Shown here piece after piece: positions 34,372-42,825 of a stretch of 64,000 bases of DNA. The notes beneath the pieces are model-generated. The model was not told the origin of the DNA and did no database searches. It saw only the letters and a program-made list of their open reading frames with translations. The translations under genes were made by a program, and so were the position numbers. This DNA comes from Clostridia bacterium (GTDB lineage: Bacteria > Bacillota > Clostridia > Oscillospirales > CAG-272): assembly GCA_017456145.1 (NCBI GenBank), contig JAFTJZ010000030.1, positions 21,353 to 85,352 of the forward strand, given 5' to 3'. Position 1 is the stretch's first letter. Every line of letters begins with the position of its first letter.

Positions 34372-35802
34372 TTAATTCATCGGCTCAAGCAGAAGAAAAT
34401 CTTCTTCCGTCATATGACGATCGGCAGGATCAAATTTTAGATAAATGTCATAATTTGGTATGCACCGAGTTTCTCTCATCGTCTCCATGGTGTAATCTTC
34501 AACAAATGTATAGAGGAATCCCGTTCCGTCTGCGCGGATATGTGACTGCATGACTGCAGGCATGTTATACCTTTGCAGCTCGATCGTATAGCAGGTTTCC
34601 ATTGTGTCCAGCCGGATCACCCTCAACTCCTTGCCGATACAGGTCGCAAAATGATGCAACCGATCTGCGTGCGGCGCATCGGGATCATCCCACAAATAAT
34701 ATGTGGCCCCGACGCTAACCAGGCTGTAAAAATATTGAGGTTCAAAGTTGAAACAAAACAGATAATCACCATCAAGATTCACCAAGCCGACATTTTGCAG
34801 TAACGGCTCGGGCACCGCATTCTGATTGCGAAGATCAATCCGATAAAAATCCCGTTCGGGGGATGTTCGCTCGTAATAGGAGCGCTCCGTCTCACCGGGA
34901 TATTTCTCTTCTATTCCATCCGGCAGCGGCAGTGTTGTTGTATCTCCGTATAACGAATAATACAGATAGCCCTTTCGCATCCCCACGCTGATAAAATCGG
35001 ATGGCAACGCAGGATTATCATATGCCTGATATTCGGGCTCATCCGACATCAGATCCACGTACCCGATATGTCGACTTCCGTTCATATACAAAATATCATC
35101 TTCAATATATCCTGCAAACATCTGCACCGGTGTATCACACAGTAACCGCACCTCACCGTCGGTGGTATCAAGCGAATACATGGACATATCCGACTCGCTC
35201 GCTGATCGGTATGCGGTAAAATAGATCGTTCGTGTATACGGATCGAAATACCAGGTGTTCCCCACCAGATCCATCGGGTCCGATAAAATCTTGATCGTCT
35301 GCGTTTTCTGATCGTATCGAACAAATTGACGGGAAAGAGCGACCACTCCATCCATCATATTGGTCACGAAGGTATCCATGTAGAGCACCATAGACCCGTC
35401 TCCCTCGTACGGTGATACCAGCCGATGTTTTGAACGCTTTGCGATCATTTGCGGGCACGTCGGGCGGTTATGCTGCTCCGCCTCGCATAAGGGATCAAAG
35501 CAGATAGAAAATTCTTCTCCCGTATTTATATCAATATATGTCCCGCTGTTGGTCAAAATCACATCGTGATTTTCCCATACAAAGGTACTCCTATGACCGG
35601 GGAGCAACGTCCTTTGTGATGGAATCGTTTTCCCATCCCACGCATCCTGATCAACGATTTCAGCGTCGTTTTGGGATACTTGATTTTTTTCTCCCTCCTC
35701 CCCCTCTTCAGAGGGAGGGGGAGGATTGTCACTGACGGGTGTACACGCAGAAAGAAATAATAACAACATGGCGAGTACAAACGTCATCATCTGTTTTTTC
35801 AT
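34372..35802 (-). CDS. Lipoprotein, probable beta-propeller-like
   Basis: A 476-residue lipoprotein: signal peptide MKKQMMTFVLAMLLLFLSAC with the lipobox cysteine at 20, followed by a proline- and glutamate-rich linker (PPPPSEEGEEGEKNQ). The mature part has repeated tryptophan- and tyrosine-rich beta strands such as YFDPYTRTIYFT, MRKGYLYYSLYG and DFYRIDLRN, as in DUF5050-like beta-propellers, but no exact family was recognised. It follows the 183-residue secreted protein by 20 nt, and both are probably under the promoter at 36651. An incomplete copy follows on the same strand. Confidence 0.6.
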   Translation of the reverse strand: MKKQMMTFVLAMLLLFLSACTPVSDNPPPPSEEGEEGEKNQVSQNDAEIVDQDAWDGKTIPSQRTLLPGHRSTFVWENHDVILTNSGTYIDINTGEEFSICFDPLCEAEQHNRPTCPQMIAKRSKHRLVSPYEGDGSMVLYMDTFVTNMMDGVVALSRQFVRYDQKTQTIKILSDPMDLVGNTWYFDPYTRTIYFTAYRSASESDMSMYSLDTTDGEVRLLCDTPVQMFAGYIEDDILYMNGSRHIGYVDLMSDEPEYQAYDNPALPSDFISVGMRKGYLYYSLYGDTTTLPLPDGIEEKYPGETERSYYERTSPERDFYRIDLRNQNAVPEPLLQNVGLVNLDGDYLFCFNFEPQYFYSLVSVGATYYLWDDPDAPHADRLHHFATCIGKELRVIRLDTMETCYTIELQRYNMPAVMQSHIRADGTGFLYTFVEDYTMETMRETRCIPNYDIYLKFDPADRHMTEEDFLLLEPMN

Positions 35803-35822
35803 GACAACACCTACTTTTAAGA

Positions 35823-36353
35823 TTAAAAATCGTCTACATACGAATCTGTAAGCAGATCACTTTCAAAATATGTCGGCGTGTATCTAAAAATGTCTACACA
35901 TTGATTGGGATCATCGCTTACCCATTGTTCGGTCTCATATATAGCGAACATATAAATAAAATCGTCTGATTCATTCATGATGATTGAGTCCGTTACAAGC
36001 CAAGTATAATAATCGAAAAGTACTTTCTCTTGATAACTCTCTACATCATCAATAATAGTACCGTCAGCAGCATATGCTTGGATATAGGCATACATATTTA
36101 ACCGGCCATAATAGACCGGATAAGACGTATCGTATCGATCTACCACATACGATCCCCAAATTGAACCAACGGTCGATCCGGTATGCGACGAATAGGTAGC
36201 GATGGTATGCTGAATATTGTTTCCGGCGGAGAAACTATAACGAACCTGCTGCGACGTTGTAGCTTGCGACTGTGCAAACGACGGCAAGCAAAGTGCGCAG
36301 ATCATCATAACGGAAAGTGCGAGAGAAATAAACATTTTTGTGGTCTTTTTCAT
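35823..36353 (-). CDS. Secreted protein of unknown function
   Basis: A 176-residue protein with a signal peptide (MKKTTKMFISLALSVMMICALCLPSFA) ending at an A-x-A-like site near residue 27. The mature part has a Tyr-rich, beta-rich composition (e.g. YDTSYPVYYGRLNMYAYIQAY) and no cysteines apart from one. The start at 36353 is preferred to 36374 because AAAGGGATC lies upstream of it. It follows a candidate 39-residue peptide gene and precedes the lipoprotein, so these probably form one exported-protein operon. No family was recognised. Confidence 0.55.
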   Translation of the reverse strand: MKKTTKMFISLALSVMMICALCLPSFAQSQATTSQQVRYSFSAGNNIQHTIATYSSHTGSTVGSIWGSYVVDRYDTSYPVYYGRLNMYAYIQAYAADGTIIDDVESYQEKVLFDYYTWLVTDSIIMNESDDFIYMFAIYETEQWVSDDPNQCVDIFRYTPTYFESDLLTDSYVDDF

Positions 36354-36472
36354 AAAAGATCCCTTTCTGTGCAATCAGCACGGCGGCATACGGTTACTTC
36401 TGTCACGCAAGCATTGCCGCATGGTTTTTGCCCAGCTCCTCCCCAAAAAAACACGCACGAACGTCAATCCGA

Positions 36473-36592
36473 CTACGTCCGTGCGCGAGGTATGCTGTAT
36501 TGCAATCTTCCTCTCCACCAATCGCAAAAGGAAGTCACAGCGACGCAACACGGAACAAATGCAGCATACATGATATAGAAAATCGTATTCAC
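36473..36592 (-). CDS. Candidate 39-residue hydrophobic peptide
   Basis: A GTG-started reading frame with an ideal AAAGGAGG ribosome binding site 8 nt upstream, about 60 nt after a consensus promoter. It encodes a hydrophobic N-terminal part (TIFYIMYAAFVPCCVAVTSF) and a short basic tail with three Arg, so a single-membrane-pass peptide is likely. It may be a leader peptide or small membrane protein. Being short, it could be chance, though the promoter and binding site argue for it. Confidence 0.4.
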   Translation of the reverse strand: MNTIFYIMYAAFVPCCVAVTSFCDWWRGRLQYSIPRART

Positions 36593-36650
36593 GGCGATGT
36601 CCTCCTTTACCGGGGTTCAGATGAGTCCCTACATAGGACCTTGTAAGAAT

Positions 36651-36679
36651 ATTATACCATAATCAACACATTTTGTCAA
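36651..36679 (-). promoter_or_regulatory. Promoter of the exported-protein operon
   Basis: Minus strand TTGACA, 17-bp spacer, TATAAT with TGG extended -10; reads into the 39-residue frame and the genes behind it. Confidence 0.85.
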
Positions 36680-36801
36680 TGGTTTTTTTGAAAAATACAC
36701 AAAGCATCACTCTCATCAAAACGAGCTGCCGCCCAAATTGTCGTATTTGTCGTATTTGCATTTGCATATTTGCATCTTTCGGATAAATTCCGCGCAGCTA
36801 C

Positions 36802-36830
36802 TTGACAATCCGTTCCGTTTATGTTATAAT
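36802..36830 (+). promoter_or_regulatory. Promoter of the ileS operon
   Basis: TTGACA, 17-bp spacer, TATAAT with TGT extended -10; begins just upstream of the T-box leader. Confidence 0.9.
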
Positions 36831-36838
36831 AACATGGA

Positions 36839-37120
36839 ATAGCTATGATGAAGACGCCGTTTGTCGAAGGCTTGCAGAGAGCGCGGGGGTGGTGCGACCG
36901 CGTAGGTAGTAGACGATCGGAGATCACTTCGGAGCCGGCAGCCCATATGCGGACGCGCAAGCGTCGCCGCAGGTAAGCGAGCCCGTCCCGCCGCGTTAAG
37001 GCGACTGCCCTATTTGGGGCAACGAGAGGCGTCATCAGACGCAATGTGAGTGGTACCACGGCGGCATCTGCGCGATGCCTTCGCCTCACAGTCGCACCCG
37101 TGCGGCTGTGGGGCTTTTTT
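36839..37120 (+). promoter_or_regulatory. T-box riboswitch (leader of ileS)
   Basis: A leader of about 280 nt between promoter and ileS. The T-box sequence AGTGGTACCACG (37049-37060) includes the TGGTACC bulge that pairs with the uncharged tRNA 3' end. It is followed by the terminator: CCTCACAGTCGCA (37084-37096) pairs with TGCGGCTGTGGGG (37101-37113), then a T-run. Uncharged tRNA-Ile would stabilise the antiterminator and turn on ileS. The isoleucine specifier codon (ATC) could be at 36916 or 36923 but this was not proven by folding. Confidence 0.85.
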
Positions 37121-37195
37121 GATCAAAAAGCAAACGGTCGCTCCCCCGATCCCAAGAACGGATTTCATTTATCAAATCAAAAAGGAGACGTAGTT

Positions 37196-39997
37196 ATGGC
37201 AAAGGACTACACAAGCACACTCAACCTGCCTGCCACCAAATTTGAAATGCGGGCAAATCTTCCCACCCGCGAGCCCAAAATGCTCGAATACTGGAACACT
37301 CTGGATCTCTACAACCGTATGCTGGATGAAAAAGAAGGAAAGCCTCTCTTTATTCTGCACGACGGCCCCCCCTTCTCCAACGGCAACATTCACATGGGTC
37401 ATGCGCTCAACAAGATCCTCAAGGACTTCATCAACAAGTCTCGCACCATGATGGGATATCGCGTCCCTTACATCCCCGGCTGGGATAACCATGGCATGCC
37501 CATTGAGTCTGCCATCATTAAAAAGAATAAGCTGGACCACAAGAATATGTCGGTCTCCGACTTCCGTTCGGCGTGCGAGAAGTTCGCACAGAGCTTTATC
37601 GACACCCAGCGCGAGCAGTTCAAGCGCCTGGGCATCACTGCCGATTGGGAGCATCCTTACGCTACCATGGCGCCCTCCTTCGAGGCCAAGGAGGTCAAGG
37701 TATTCGGCGAAATGTTCAAGAAGGGCTACATCTACAAGGGCATGAAACCCGTATACTGGTGCCCCAAGGACGAGACGGCGCTGGCCGAGGCAGAGATCGA
37801 ATATAAGACCGACAAATGTACCTCCATTTACGTCAAGTTCCGCGTCAAGAACGATCAGGGCAAGCTGGCCTCCATCTGCGACGTGAACAACACCTATTTT
37901 GTCATCTGGACGACGACCACCTGGACACTGCCCGGTAACCAGCTCATCACGCTCTCCCCTGTGGACGATTACGTCATCGTGCGCGCCGAGAATGGCGAGT
38001 GCTACATCGTTGCCGAGGCGCTTTGCGCTAAAACCATGGCAGAAGGCGGCATAGAAAGCTATGAGGTGCTCGCCACCATGAAGGGCATCGATTTTGAATA
38101 CATGACCGCACAGCACCCCTTCCTTGACCGTGAATCGCTCATCGCCGTTGCCGACTACGTCACCATGGACGCCGGTACGGGCTGCGTTCATACCGCAGGC
38201 GGCTTTGGCGCGGACGACTTCGTCACCAGCCGCCGCTATAACGTGGACGTCGTCGTTCCCGTGGACGACCGCGGCTACCAGACCAAGGATGCGGGCAAGT
38301 TCGCAGGTCTGTATTACGATGCCTCCAACAAGGCTATCTTCGACGATCTGGTCGAAAGTGGCGCTTTGTTTGCCTCCCGCGAATTTGAGCATGAATATCC
38401 TCACTGCTGGAGATGCAAGTCTCCCATCATCTTCCGTGCAACCCCCCAGTGGTTCTGCTCGGTCGATGCCTTCAAGGAGGATGCTGTCAAGGCTTGCGAG
38501 AACGTACGTTGGCTGCCCGCATGGGGTGGTGACCGCATGGTACAGATGATCCGCGAGAGAGCCGATTGGTGTATCTCCCGCCAGCGCAAGTGGGGTCTTC
38601 CCATTCCCGTCTTCTACTGCGAGGACTGCAGCGAGGTCATCTGCAACGACGCCACCATCGATCGTGTTTCCGCCATCTTCGGCGAGAAGGGCTCCAACGC
38701 TTGGTTTGATATGGATGCTGTTGACCTTCTGCCCGAGGGCTTTGTTTGCCCCAAGTGCGGCAAGGCGCACTTCACCAAGGAGATCAATACGTTGGACGGC
38801 TGGTTTGATTCGGGCTCGACCCACCACGCCGTGCTCAGCGAGGAGCAGTGGCCCGCGGACGTTTATCTGGAGGGTGCTGACCAGTACCGCGGTTGGTTCC
38901 AGTCCTCTTTGCTGACCGCCATCGGCGCCAAGGGTGGCACGACCGCCCCCTTTAAGACGGTTCTGACCCACGGTTGGGTCGTAGACGGCGAGGGGCGCGC
39001 GATGCACAAATCGCTCGGCAACGGTGTCGATCCGCTGGATATGATCAAAAAATACGGTGCCGATCTGGTGCGTCTGTGGGTCGCCTCCGCAGATTATCAG
39101 GTAGACGTACGCGTCTCCGAGCTGATCTTCAAGCAGCTCTCCGAGGCATACCGCAAGATCCGCAACACCGCCCGCATTCTGCTTGCTAACCTTGGCGACG
39201 GTGAGGGGGCCTTCCATCCCGACACCGATGTCGTTGCATATGAGGAGCTGTATGAGATCGACCGCTGGATTTTGGCGCGTTTCAACAAGCTCCTGGCCGA
39301 ATGCCTGCAGGGGTATGAGAATTTTGAATACCACACTGTCTATCACGCCATTACCAACTTCTGCACCACCGATCTCTCCAAGCTCTATATTGACATCACC
39401 AAGGATCGCGTCTACACCGAGAAGAAGGATTCCGCTGCCCGCCGCAGCGCACTGACCGCCATGTATACGGTTCTCAGTGGTCTGTGCCGTCTGCTCGCCC
39501 CCATCCTCAGCTTCACCGCCGAGGAGATCTGGCAGGCAATGCCCCACACCGCCAAGGACTTGACCGAGAGCGTCTTCCTCAACGAATTCCCTGCTCTTGA
39601 TCATGCCGCTGTTCACAGCAAGATCGAAGAGAAGTACGAGCGGCTGTTTGCGTTGCGCGATGACGTCATGAAGGCGCTGGAGATCGCCCGCGCCGACAAA
39701 AAGATCGGAAAATCGCTGGACGCCAAGGTCGCCATTTACCCCAAGTATGCCGATCAGATGGCAACGCTGCGTGACTTTGAGGATCAGCTCAAGACGGTGT
39801 TCATCGTCTCGGGCGTCGAGCTTTGCGAAGGCGATGTCCCTGCGGATGCCTTCACCGAGACGGTCTCGGACATCGGCGTCTGCGTCCTGCCCCCCGACGG
39901 CTGCAAGTGTGATCGCTGCTGGAGCTACAGCACCGAGGGCAAGGCCATCGAGGACGGATTCCTCTGCACACGCTGCCTGAACATTGTTGAGGGATAA
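37196..39997 (+). CDS. ileS: Isoleucyl-tRNA synthetase
   Basis: Charges tRNA-Ile. The 933-residue class I synthetase has the HIGH-type motif GNIHMGHAL and the second signature as AMHKSLGN, in place of the standard KMSKS. The editing domain is present (TWTLPGNQL and DAGTGCVHTAGG region), as is the C-terminal zinc-ribbon CKCDRCWSYS ... CTRCLNI. The start at 37196 follows AAAGGAGA; the long open frame from 37046 runs through the terminator of the T-box and is not used. Regulated by the T-box. First gene of ileS-lspA-rluD. Confidence 0.96.
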   Translation: MAKDYTSTLNLPATKFEMRANLPTREPKMLEYWNTLDLYNRMLDEKEGKPLFILHDGPPFSNGNIHMGHALNKILKDFINKSRTMMGYRVPYIPGWDNHGMPIESAIIKKNKLDHKNMSVSDFRSACEKFAQSFIDTQREQFKRLGITADWEHPYATMAPSFEAKEVKVFGEMFKKGYIYKGMKPVYWCPKDETALAEAEIEYKTDKCTSIYVKFRVKNDQGKLASICDVNNTYFVIWTTTTWTLPGNQLITLSPVDDYVIVRAENGECYIVAEALCAKTMAEGGIESYEVLATMKGIDFEYMTAQHPFLDRESLIAVADYVTMDAGTGCVHTAGGFGADDFVTSRRYNVDVVVPVDDRGYQTKDAGKFAGLYYDASNKAIFDDLVESGALFASREFEHEYPHCWRCKSPIIFRATPQWFCSVDAFKEDAVKACENVRWLPAWGGDRMVQMIRERADWCISRQRKWGLPIPVFYCEDCSEVICNDATIDRVSAIFGEKGSNAWFDMDAVDLLPEGFVCPKCGKAHFTKEINTLDGWFDSGSTHHAVLSEEQWPADVYLEGADQYRGWFQSSLLTAIGAKGGTTAPFKTVLTHGWVVDGEGRAMHKSLGNGVDPLDMIKKYGADLVRLWVASADYQVDVRVSELIFKQLSEAYRKIRNTARILLANLGDGEGAFHPDTDVVAYEELYEIDRWILARFNKLLAECLQGYENFEYHTVYHAITNFCTTDLSKLYIDITKDRVYTEKKDSAARRSALTAMYTVLSGLCRLLAPILSFTAEEIWQAMPHTAKDLTESVFLNEFPALDHAAVHSKIEEKYERLFALRDDVMKALEIARADKKIGKSLDAKVAIYPKYADQMATLRDFEDQLKTVFIVSGVELCEGDVPADAFTETVSDIGVCVLPPDGCKCDRCWSYSTEGKAIEDGFLCTRCLNIVEG

Positions 39998-39998
39998 T

Positions 39999-40568
39999 AT
40001 GAACGAAAATACCACAAAAAAAACACGCCGCATCCCGTGGCTGTGGCTGCTGCTCTCCCTTGGTGTCATTGCCATCGACCAGATCACCAAGTGGCTCTGC
40101 ATCGCCTATCTGAAGGGCATTGATGCTGTGACGCTGATCCCCGGCTTTCTGCGACTGAATTATGTAGAAAACCGCGGGGCGGCGTTCGGCAGCTTTTCCG
40201 ATAACCGCTGGGTGTTTATGATCATCTCTACGGTCGCCATTATCGGCGTGACGGTTTACCTGCTCGGCTTTTGCGAGGAAAACCGCTTACTTCGCGCGGC
40301 ACTGGCCCTGATCATCGGCGGCGGCATCGGCAACATGATCGACCGCATTGCGCTTGGCTACGTCGTGGATTTCATCGACTTCTACGGCATCTGGGATTAC
40401 GTGTTCAACGGTGCGGACAGCGCCGTCTGCATCGGTGCCGGCATGATGCTTTTGTACGTTGTTTTGGAGATCGTCAAGGAATATAAGCAAAAAAAGCAGC
40501 CCGCCGATCAGAGCACCGATACCGCCGCTCCCACCGACGACAACAGCGAAGACCATGAATCCAACTGA
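39999..40568 (+). CDS. lspA: Lipoprotein signal peptidase (signal peptidase II)
   Basis: An inner-membrane aspartic peptidase that removes signal peptides from lipoproteins. The 189-residue protein has four hydrophobic segments, LNYVENRGAAFG, and the catalytic aspartates in GNMIDRIALGYVVDF and FNGADSAVCIG. The Asp/Thr-rich tail (about 30 residues) is longer than usual. It starts 2 nt after the ileS stop and overlaps the next gene by 14 nt, so the three are co-transcribed. The lipoproteins at 23823 and 34372 are likely clients. Confidence 0.95.
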   Translation: MNENTTKKTRRIPWLWLLLSLGVIAIDQITKWLCIAYLKGIDAVTLIPGFLRLNYVENRGAAFGSFSDNRWVFMIISTVAIIGVTVYLLGFCEENRLLRAALALIIGGGIGNMIDRIALGYVVDFIDFYGIWDYVFNGADSAVCIGAGMMLLYVVLEIVKEYKQKKQPADQSTDTAAPTDDNSEDHESN

Positions 40569-41520
40569 AAATTCTCTTCTCTTCACCGTGGACACCGACC
40601 GGGCGGGGATGCGCGCCGATGCCTATGTGGCGTCGGTCAGCGAGCTTTCCCGCTCGGCGGCGGCACGTCTGATGGAGCAAGGTAACATCACAAGAAACGG
40701 TGCACCGCTGGACAAAAAAGTCAAGCTGTGCACGGGCGACATCATTGTCGTCACACTGCCTGCGCCCGAACAGGCCGCAGCACAACCGGAGAACATCCCC
40801 CTTCACATTGTTCACGAGGATGATGACATCATCGTCATCAACAAGCCCGTCGGCATGGTGGTGCACCCCGCGGCAGGCAACGAGAGCGGCACACTGGTCA
40901 ACGCGCTGCTGTATCACTGCGGGGACTCGCTCTCGGGCATCGGCGGAGTCATTCGCCCCGGCATCGTACACCGCATCGACAAAGAAACCAGTGGTCTTAT
41001 CGCCGTAGCCAAGAACGATGCCGCGCATCTCGCGCTCTCCGCACAGCTCAAGGATCACAGCATGGGACGCATCTACGACGCCATTGTGCTGGGCAATCTG
41101 AAAGAGGATGCGGGCACGATTGACGCCCCCATCGGGCGACACCCGATCGACCGCAAGAAAATGGCCATCCTGCGCGGCAGCGAGCAGGCAAAGGATGCGC
41201 GGACGCACTATCGCGTCACCGAGCGCTATGCCGTCCCCGGGCAGGGGGCGCTGTGCCGCATCGAATGTCGTTTGGAAACCGGGCGTACGCATCAGATCCG
41301 CGTACACATGGCGTCTGTTGGTCACCCACTGCTGGGAGATTCGCTCTACGGAGGCGGTGGAACCCGCTTTGAAACCGCTCACCGTACACTGATCCACGGG
41401 CAATGCCTGCACGCAGGGCAGCTGCACCTGATCCATCCGGTAACGGGAAAGGAAATGGATTTTTATGCACCTCTGCCCACCGACACGGTCAAGCTATTGG
41501 AGATTCTGAGAAGGCTCTAA
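40555..41520 (+). CDS. RluA-family pseudouridine synthase (RluD-like)
   Basis: A 321-residue pseudouridine synthase. The N-terminal part is an S4-like RNA-binding domain (RADAYVASVSELSRSAAARLMEQGNI); the catalytic domain contains VNKPVGMVVHPAAGN and the signature GIVHRIDKETSGL with the catalytic aspartate, then GRTHQIRVHMASVGHPLLGD. Full-length for RluD. It overlaps the end of lspA in another frame, a common arrangement in Firmicutes (lspA-rluD). It most likely modifies 23S rRNA; paralogues differ in target, so no gene symbol is given. Confidence 0.93.
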   Translation: MNPTENSLLFTVDTDRAGMRADAYVASVSELSRSAAARLMEQGNITRNGAPLDKKVKLCTGDIIVVTLPAPEQAAAQPENIPLHIVHEDDDIIVINKPVGMVVHPAAGNESGTLVNALLYHCGDSLSGIGGVIRPGIVHRIDKETSGLIAVAKNDAAHLALSAQLKDHSMGRIYDAIVLGNLKEDAGTIDAPIGRHPIDRKKMAILRGSEQAKDARTHYRVTERYAVPGQGALCRIECRLETGRTHQIRVHMASVGHPLLGDSLYGGGGTRFETAHRTLIHGQCLHAGQLHLIHPVTGKEMDFYAPLPTDTVKLLEILRRL

Positions 41521-41729
41521 AAAACGAGGGAAACGAGGGGCGCGCTCCGCGGATCAGAACCTTTTGAATAAAGGCTCCGACACCTCCAAAACCTTTTATA
41601 AAAAAATTCAAGGTTAAATTTTCATTGCAAATGCTAAGCCACACGGCTCTACACGCCATGTAGTCCCCCTACCCCACAAGATAACAAGATAGCAAAACAG
41701 CAACACCCACACAAAAAGGATCAAAACCA

Positions 41730-42560
41730 ATGCAAAAATACAAAAACCATCTCATCGTCAGCGACCTTGACGGCACCTTCCTCGGCAAAGGGGGGCGCAT
41801 CGTCCAACGGAACGTCGATGCCATCAAGCACTTCACCGCCGAGGGCGGGATGTTTACCTTCGCCACGGGGCGCCATCACCACCACCTGCTGGAGGCCATC
41901 CCCGTGCTGTCCGAGATCATCAATGCCCCTGCCATCGTCGCCAACGGTGCCTATCTCTACGATTACCGCTCTCATGAGCTGATCGCCGAAAGCTTTATGG
42001 ACACCGAGCTGACACTGCGCGCCCTGCAATATGCCCGCGCCAATTATCCGCAGGTCGGTTTCCGCGCCTCCACCCCGCAGGGCATCCTGACCGACGGCCG
42101 CACCGATTATATGCGTCGCTACGTCAATTATTGTCACGAAAAGCTCCCTTATGTGGTCGAGGTCGCTCCGCCCGAAAAGTGGATCCAGCGGCTGTGGTAC
42201 AAGATCGTTTTCCGCGGTAAGTGCGAGGATCTTGATGCACTCAAGGCTGCGCTGCAAAAGGAGTTCGGCGGTCAGTTTGAATATAATAAGTCCTCCGATA
42301 CCTTCTTTGAGATTCAGAAGGGGGGCATCAACAAGGGCACCATGCTGCACGTCCTGCAAAAGAGTTATGCCGCCGTGGGCGGTCAGCCCGTGAAAACCTA
42401 CGGTGTGGGCGATTTTGAGAATGATCTGACACTGCTCCGCGCTGCCGACGTTGCTGTCTGCCCCGCGAACGCACATCCCGCAGTCAAAAATGCCGCAAAG
42501 ATGGTGCTTTGTGACCACGACGAGGGCGTGATCGCGGATTTGATTGAGAGAATCGGATAA
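41730..42560 (+). CDS. HAD superfamily (Cof-type) phosphatase
   Basis: A 276-residue HAD hydrolase: SDLDGTFLGKGG (motif I), FATGRHHHH (motif II), and VGDFENDLTLLRAAD (motif IV). Length and cap insert match Cof/IIB phosphatases, like the gene at 2600, with little similarity beyond motifs. The gap from the rluD-type gene (41521-41729) holds a degenerate copy of the hairpin elements. A terminator follows at 42690. Substrate unknown. Confidence 0.85.
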   Translation: MQKYKNHLIVSDLDGTFLGKGGRIVQRNVDAIKHFTAEGGMFTFATGRHHHHLLEAIPVLSEIINAPAIVANGAYLYDYRSHELIAESFMDTELTLRALQYARANYPQVGFRASTPQGILTDGRTDYMRRYVNYCHEKLPYVVEVAPPEKWIQRLWYKIVFRGKCEDLDALKAALQKEFGGQFEYNKSSDTFFEIQKGGINKGTMLHVLQKSYAAVGGQPVKTYGVGDFENDLTLLRAADVAVCPANAHPAVKNAAKMVLCDHDEGVIADLIERIG

Positions 42561-42587
42561 ATTAGCAGGGCGCTGCCCTGCACCAGC

Positions 42588-42613
42588 AGGGGGCTTTTTG
42601 AAAAAAGCCCCCT
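42588..42613. repeat. Palindromic intergenic element (type A)
   Basis: AGGGGGCTTTTTgAAAAAAGCCCCCT, just downstream of the HAD gene. A second small hairpin, GCAGGGCGCTGCCCTGC, lies at about 42565-42581. Confidence 0.75.
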
Positions 42614-42689
42614 TGACCCCAAAAAACTTTTATCAATTTTTGTCAAATTCAACTACATCTCATTTGTTAAACATCGTCATGAACGTAAA

Positions 42690-42730
42690 TATCCCCGACA
42701 GACCTCAGAATCCGTCGGGGATATTTTCTT
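42690..42730 (+). terminator. Terminator downstream of the HAD gene
   Basis: ATCCCCGAC (42691-42699) pairs with GTCGGGGAT (42714-42722), followed by TTTTCTTT. Confidence 0.8.
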
Positions 42731-42759
42731 TGTTTTCTCTAAAAAAGGTCTCTGCCCTC

Positions 42760-42788
42760 TTGATTTTTCTTTGGGCGGATGATATAAT
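42760..42788 (+). promoter_or_regulatory. Promoter of the APH-like kinase gene
   Basis: TTGATT, 17-bp spacer, TATAAT, TGA extended -10. Confidence 0.8.
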
Positions 42789-42825
42789 ATTCTCATCATA
42801 CGATTATTATCACGGAGGTACATCT

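Noticed and set aside
36839-37120. Precise isoleucine specifier of the T-box
   Set aside because: ATC triplets occur at 36916 and 36923, but Stem I could not be folded with certainty by eye, so no position is claimed.
37172-40102. A 976-residue open frame on the minus strand opposite ileS
   Set aside because: It is a mirror frame of ileS made by GC-rich codon use; no binding site, no recognisable domain, low-complexity-like composition. The same holds for long frames opposite the GH95 gene, the GH2 gene, the ABC genes, the aspartate kinase and fakA.
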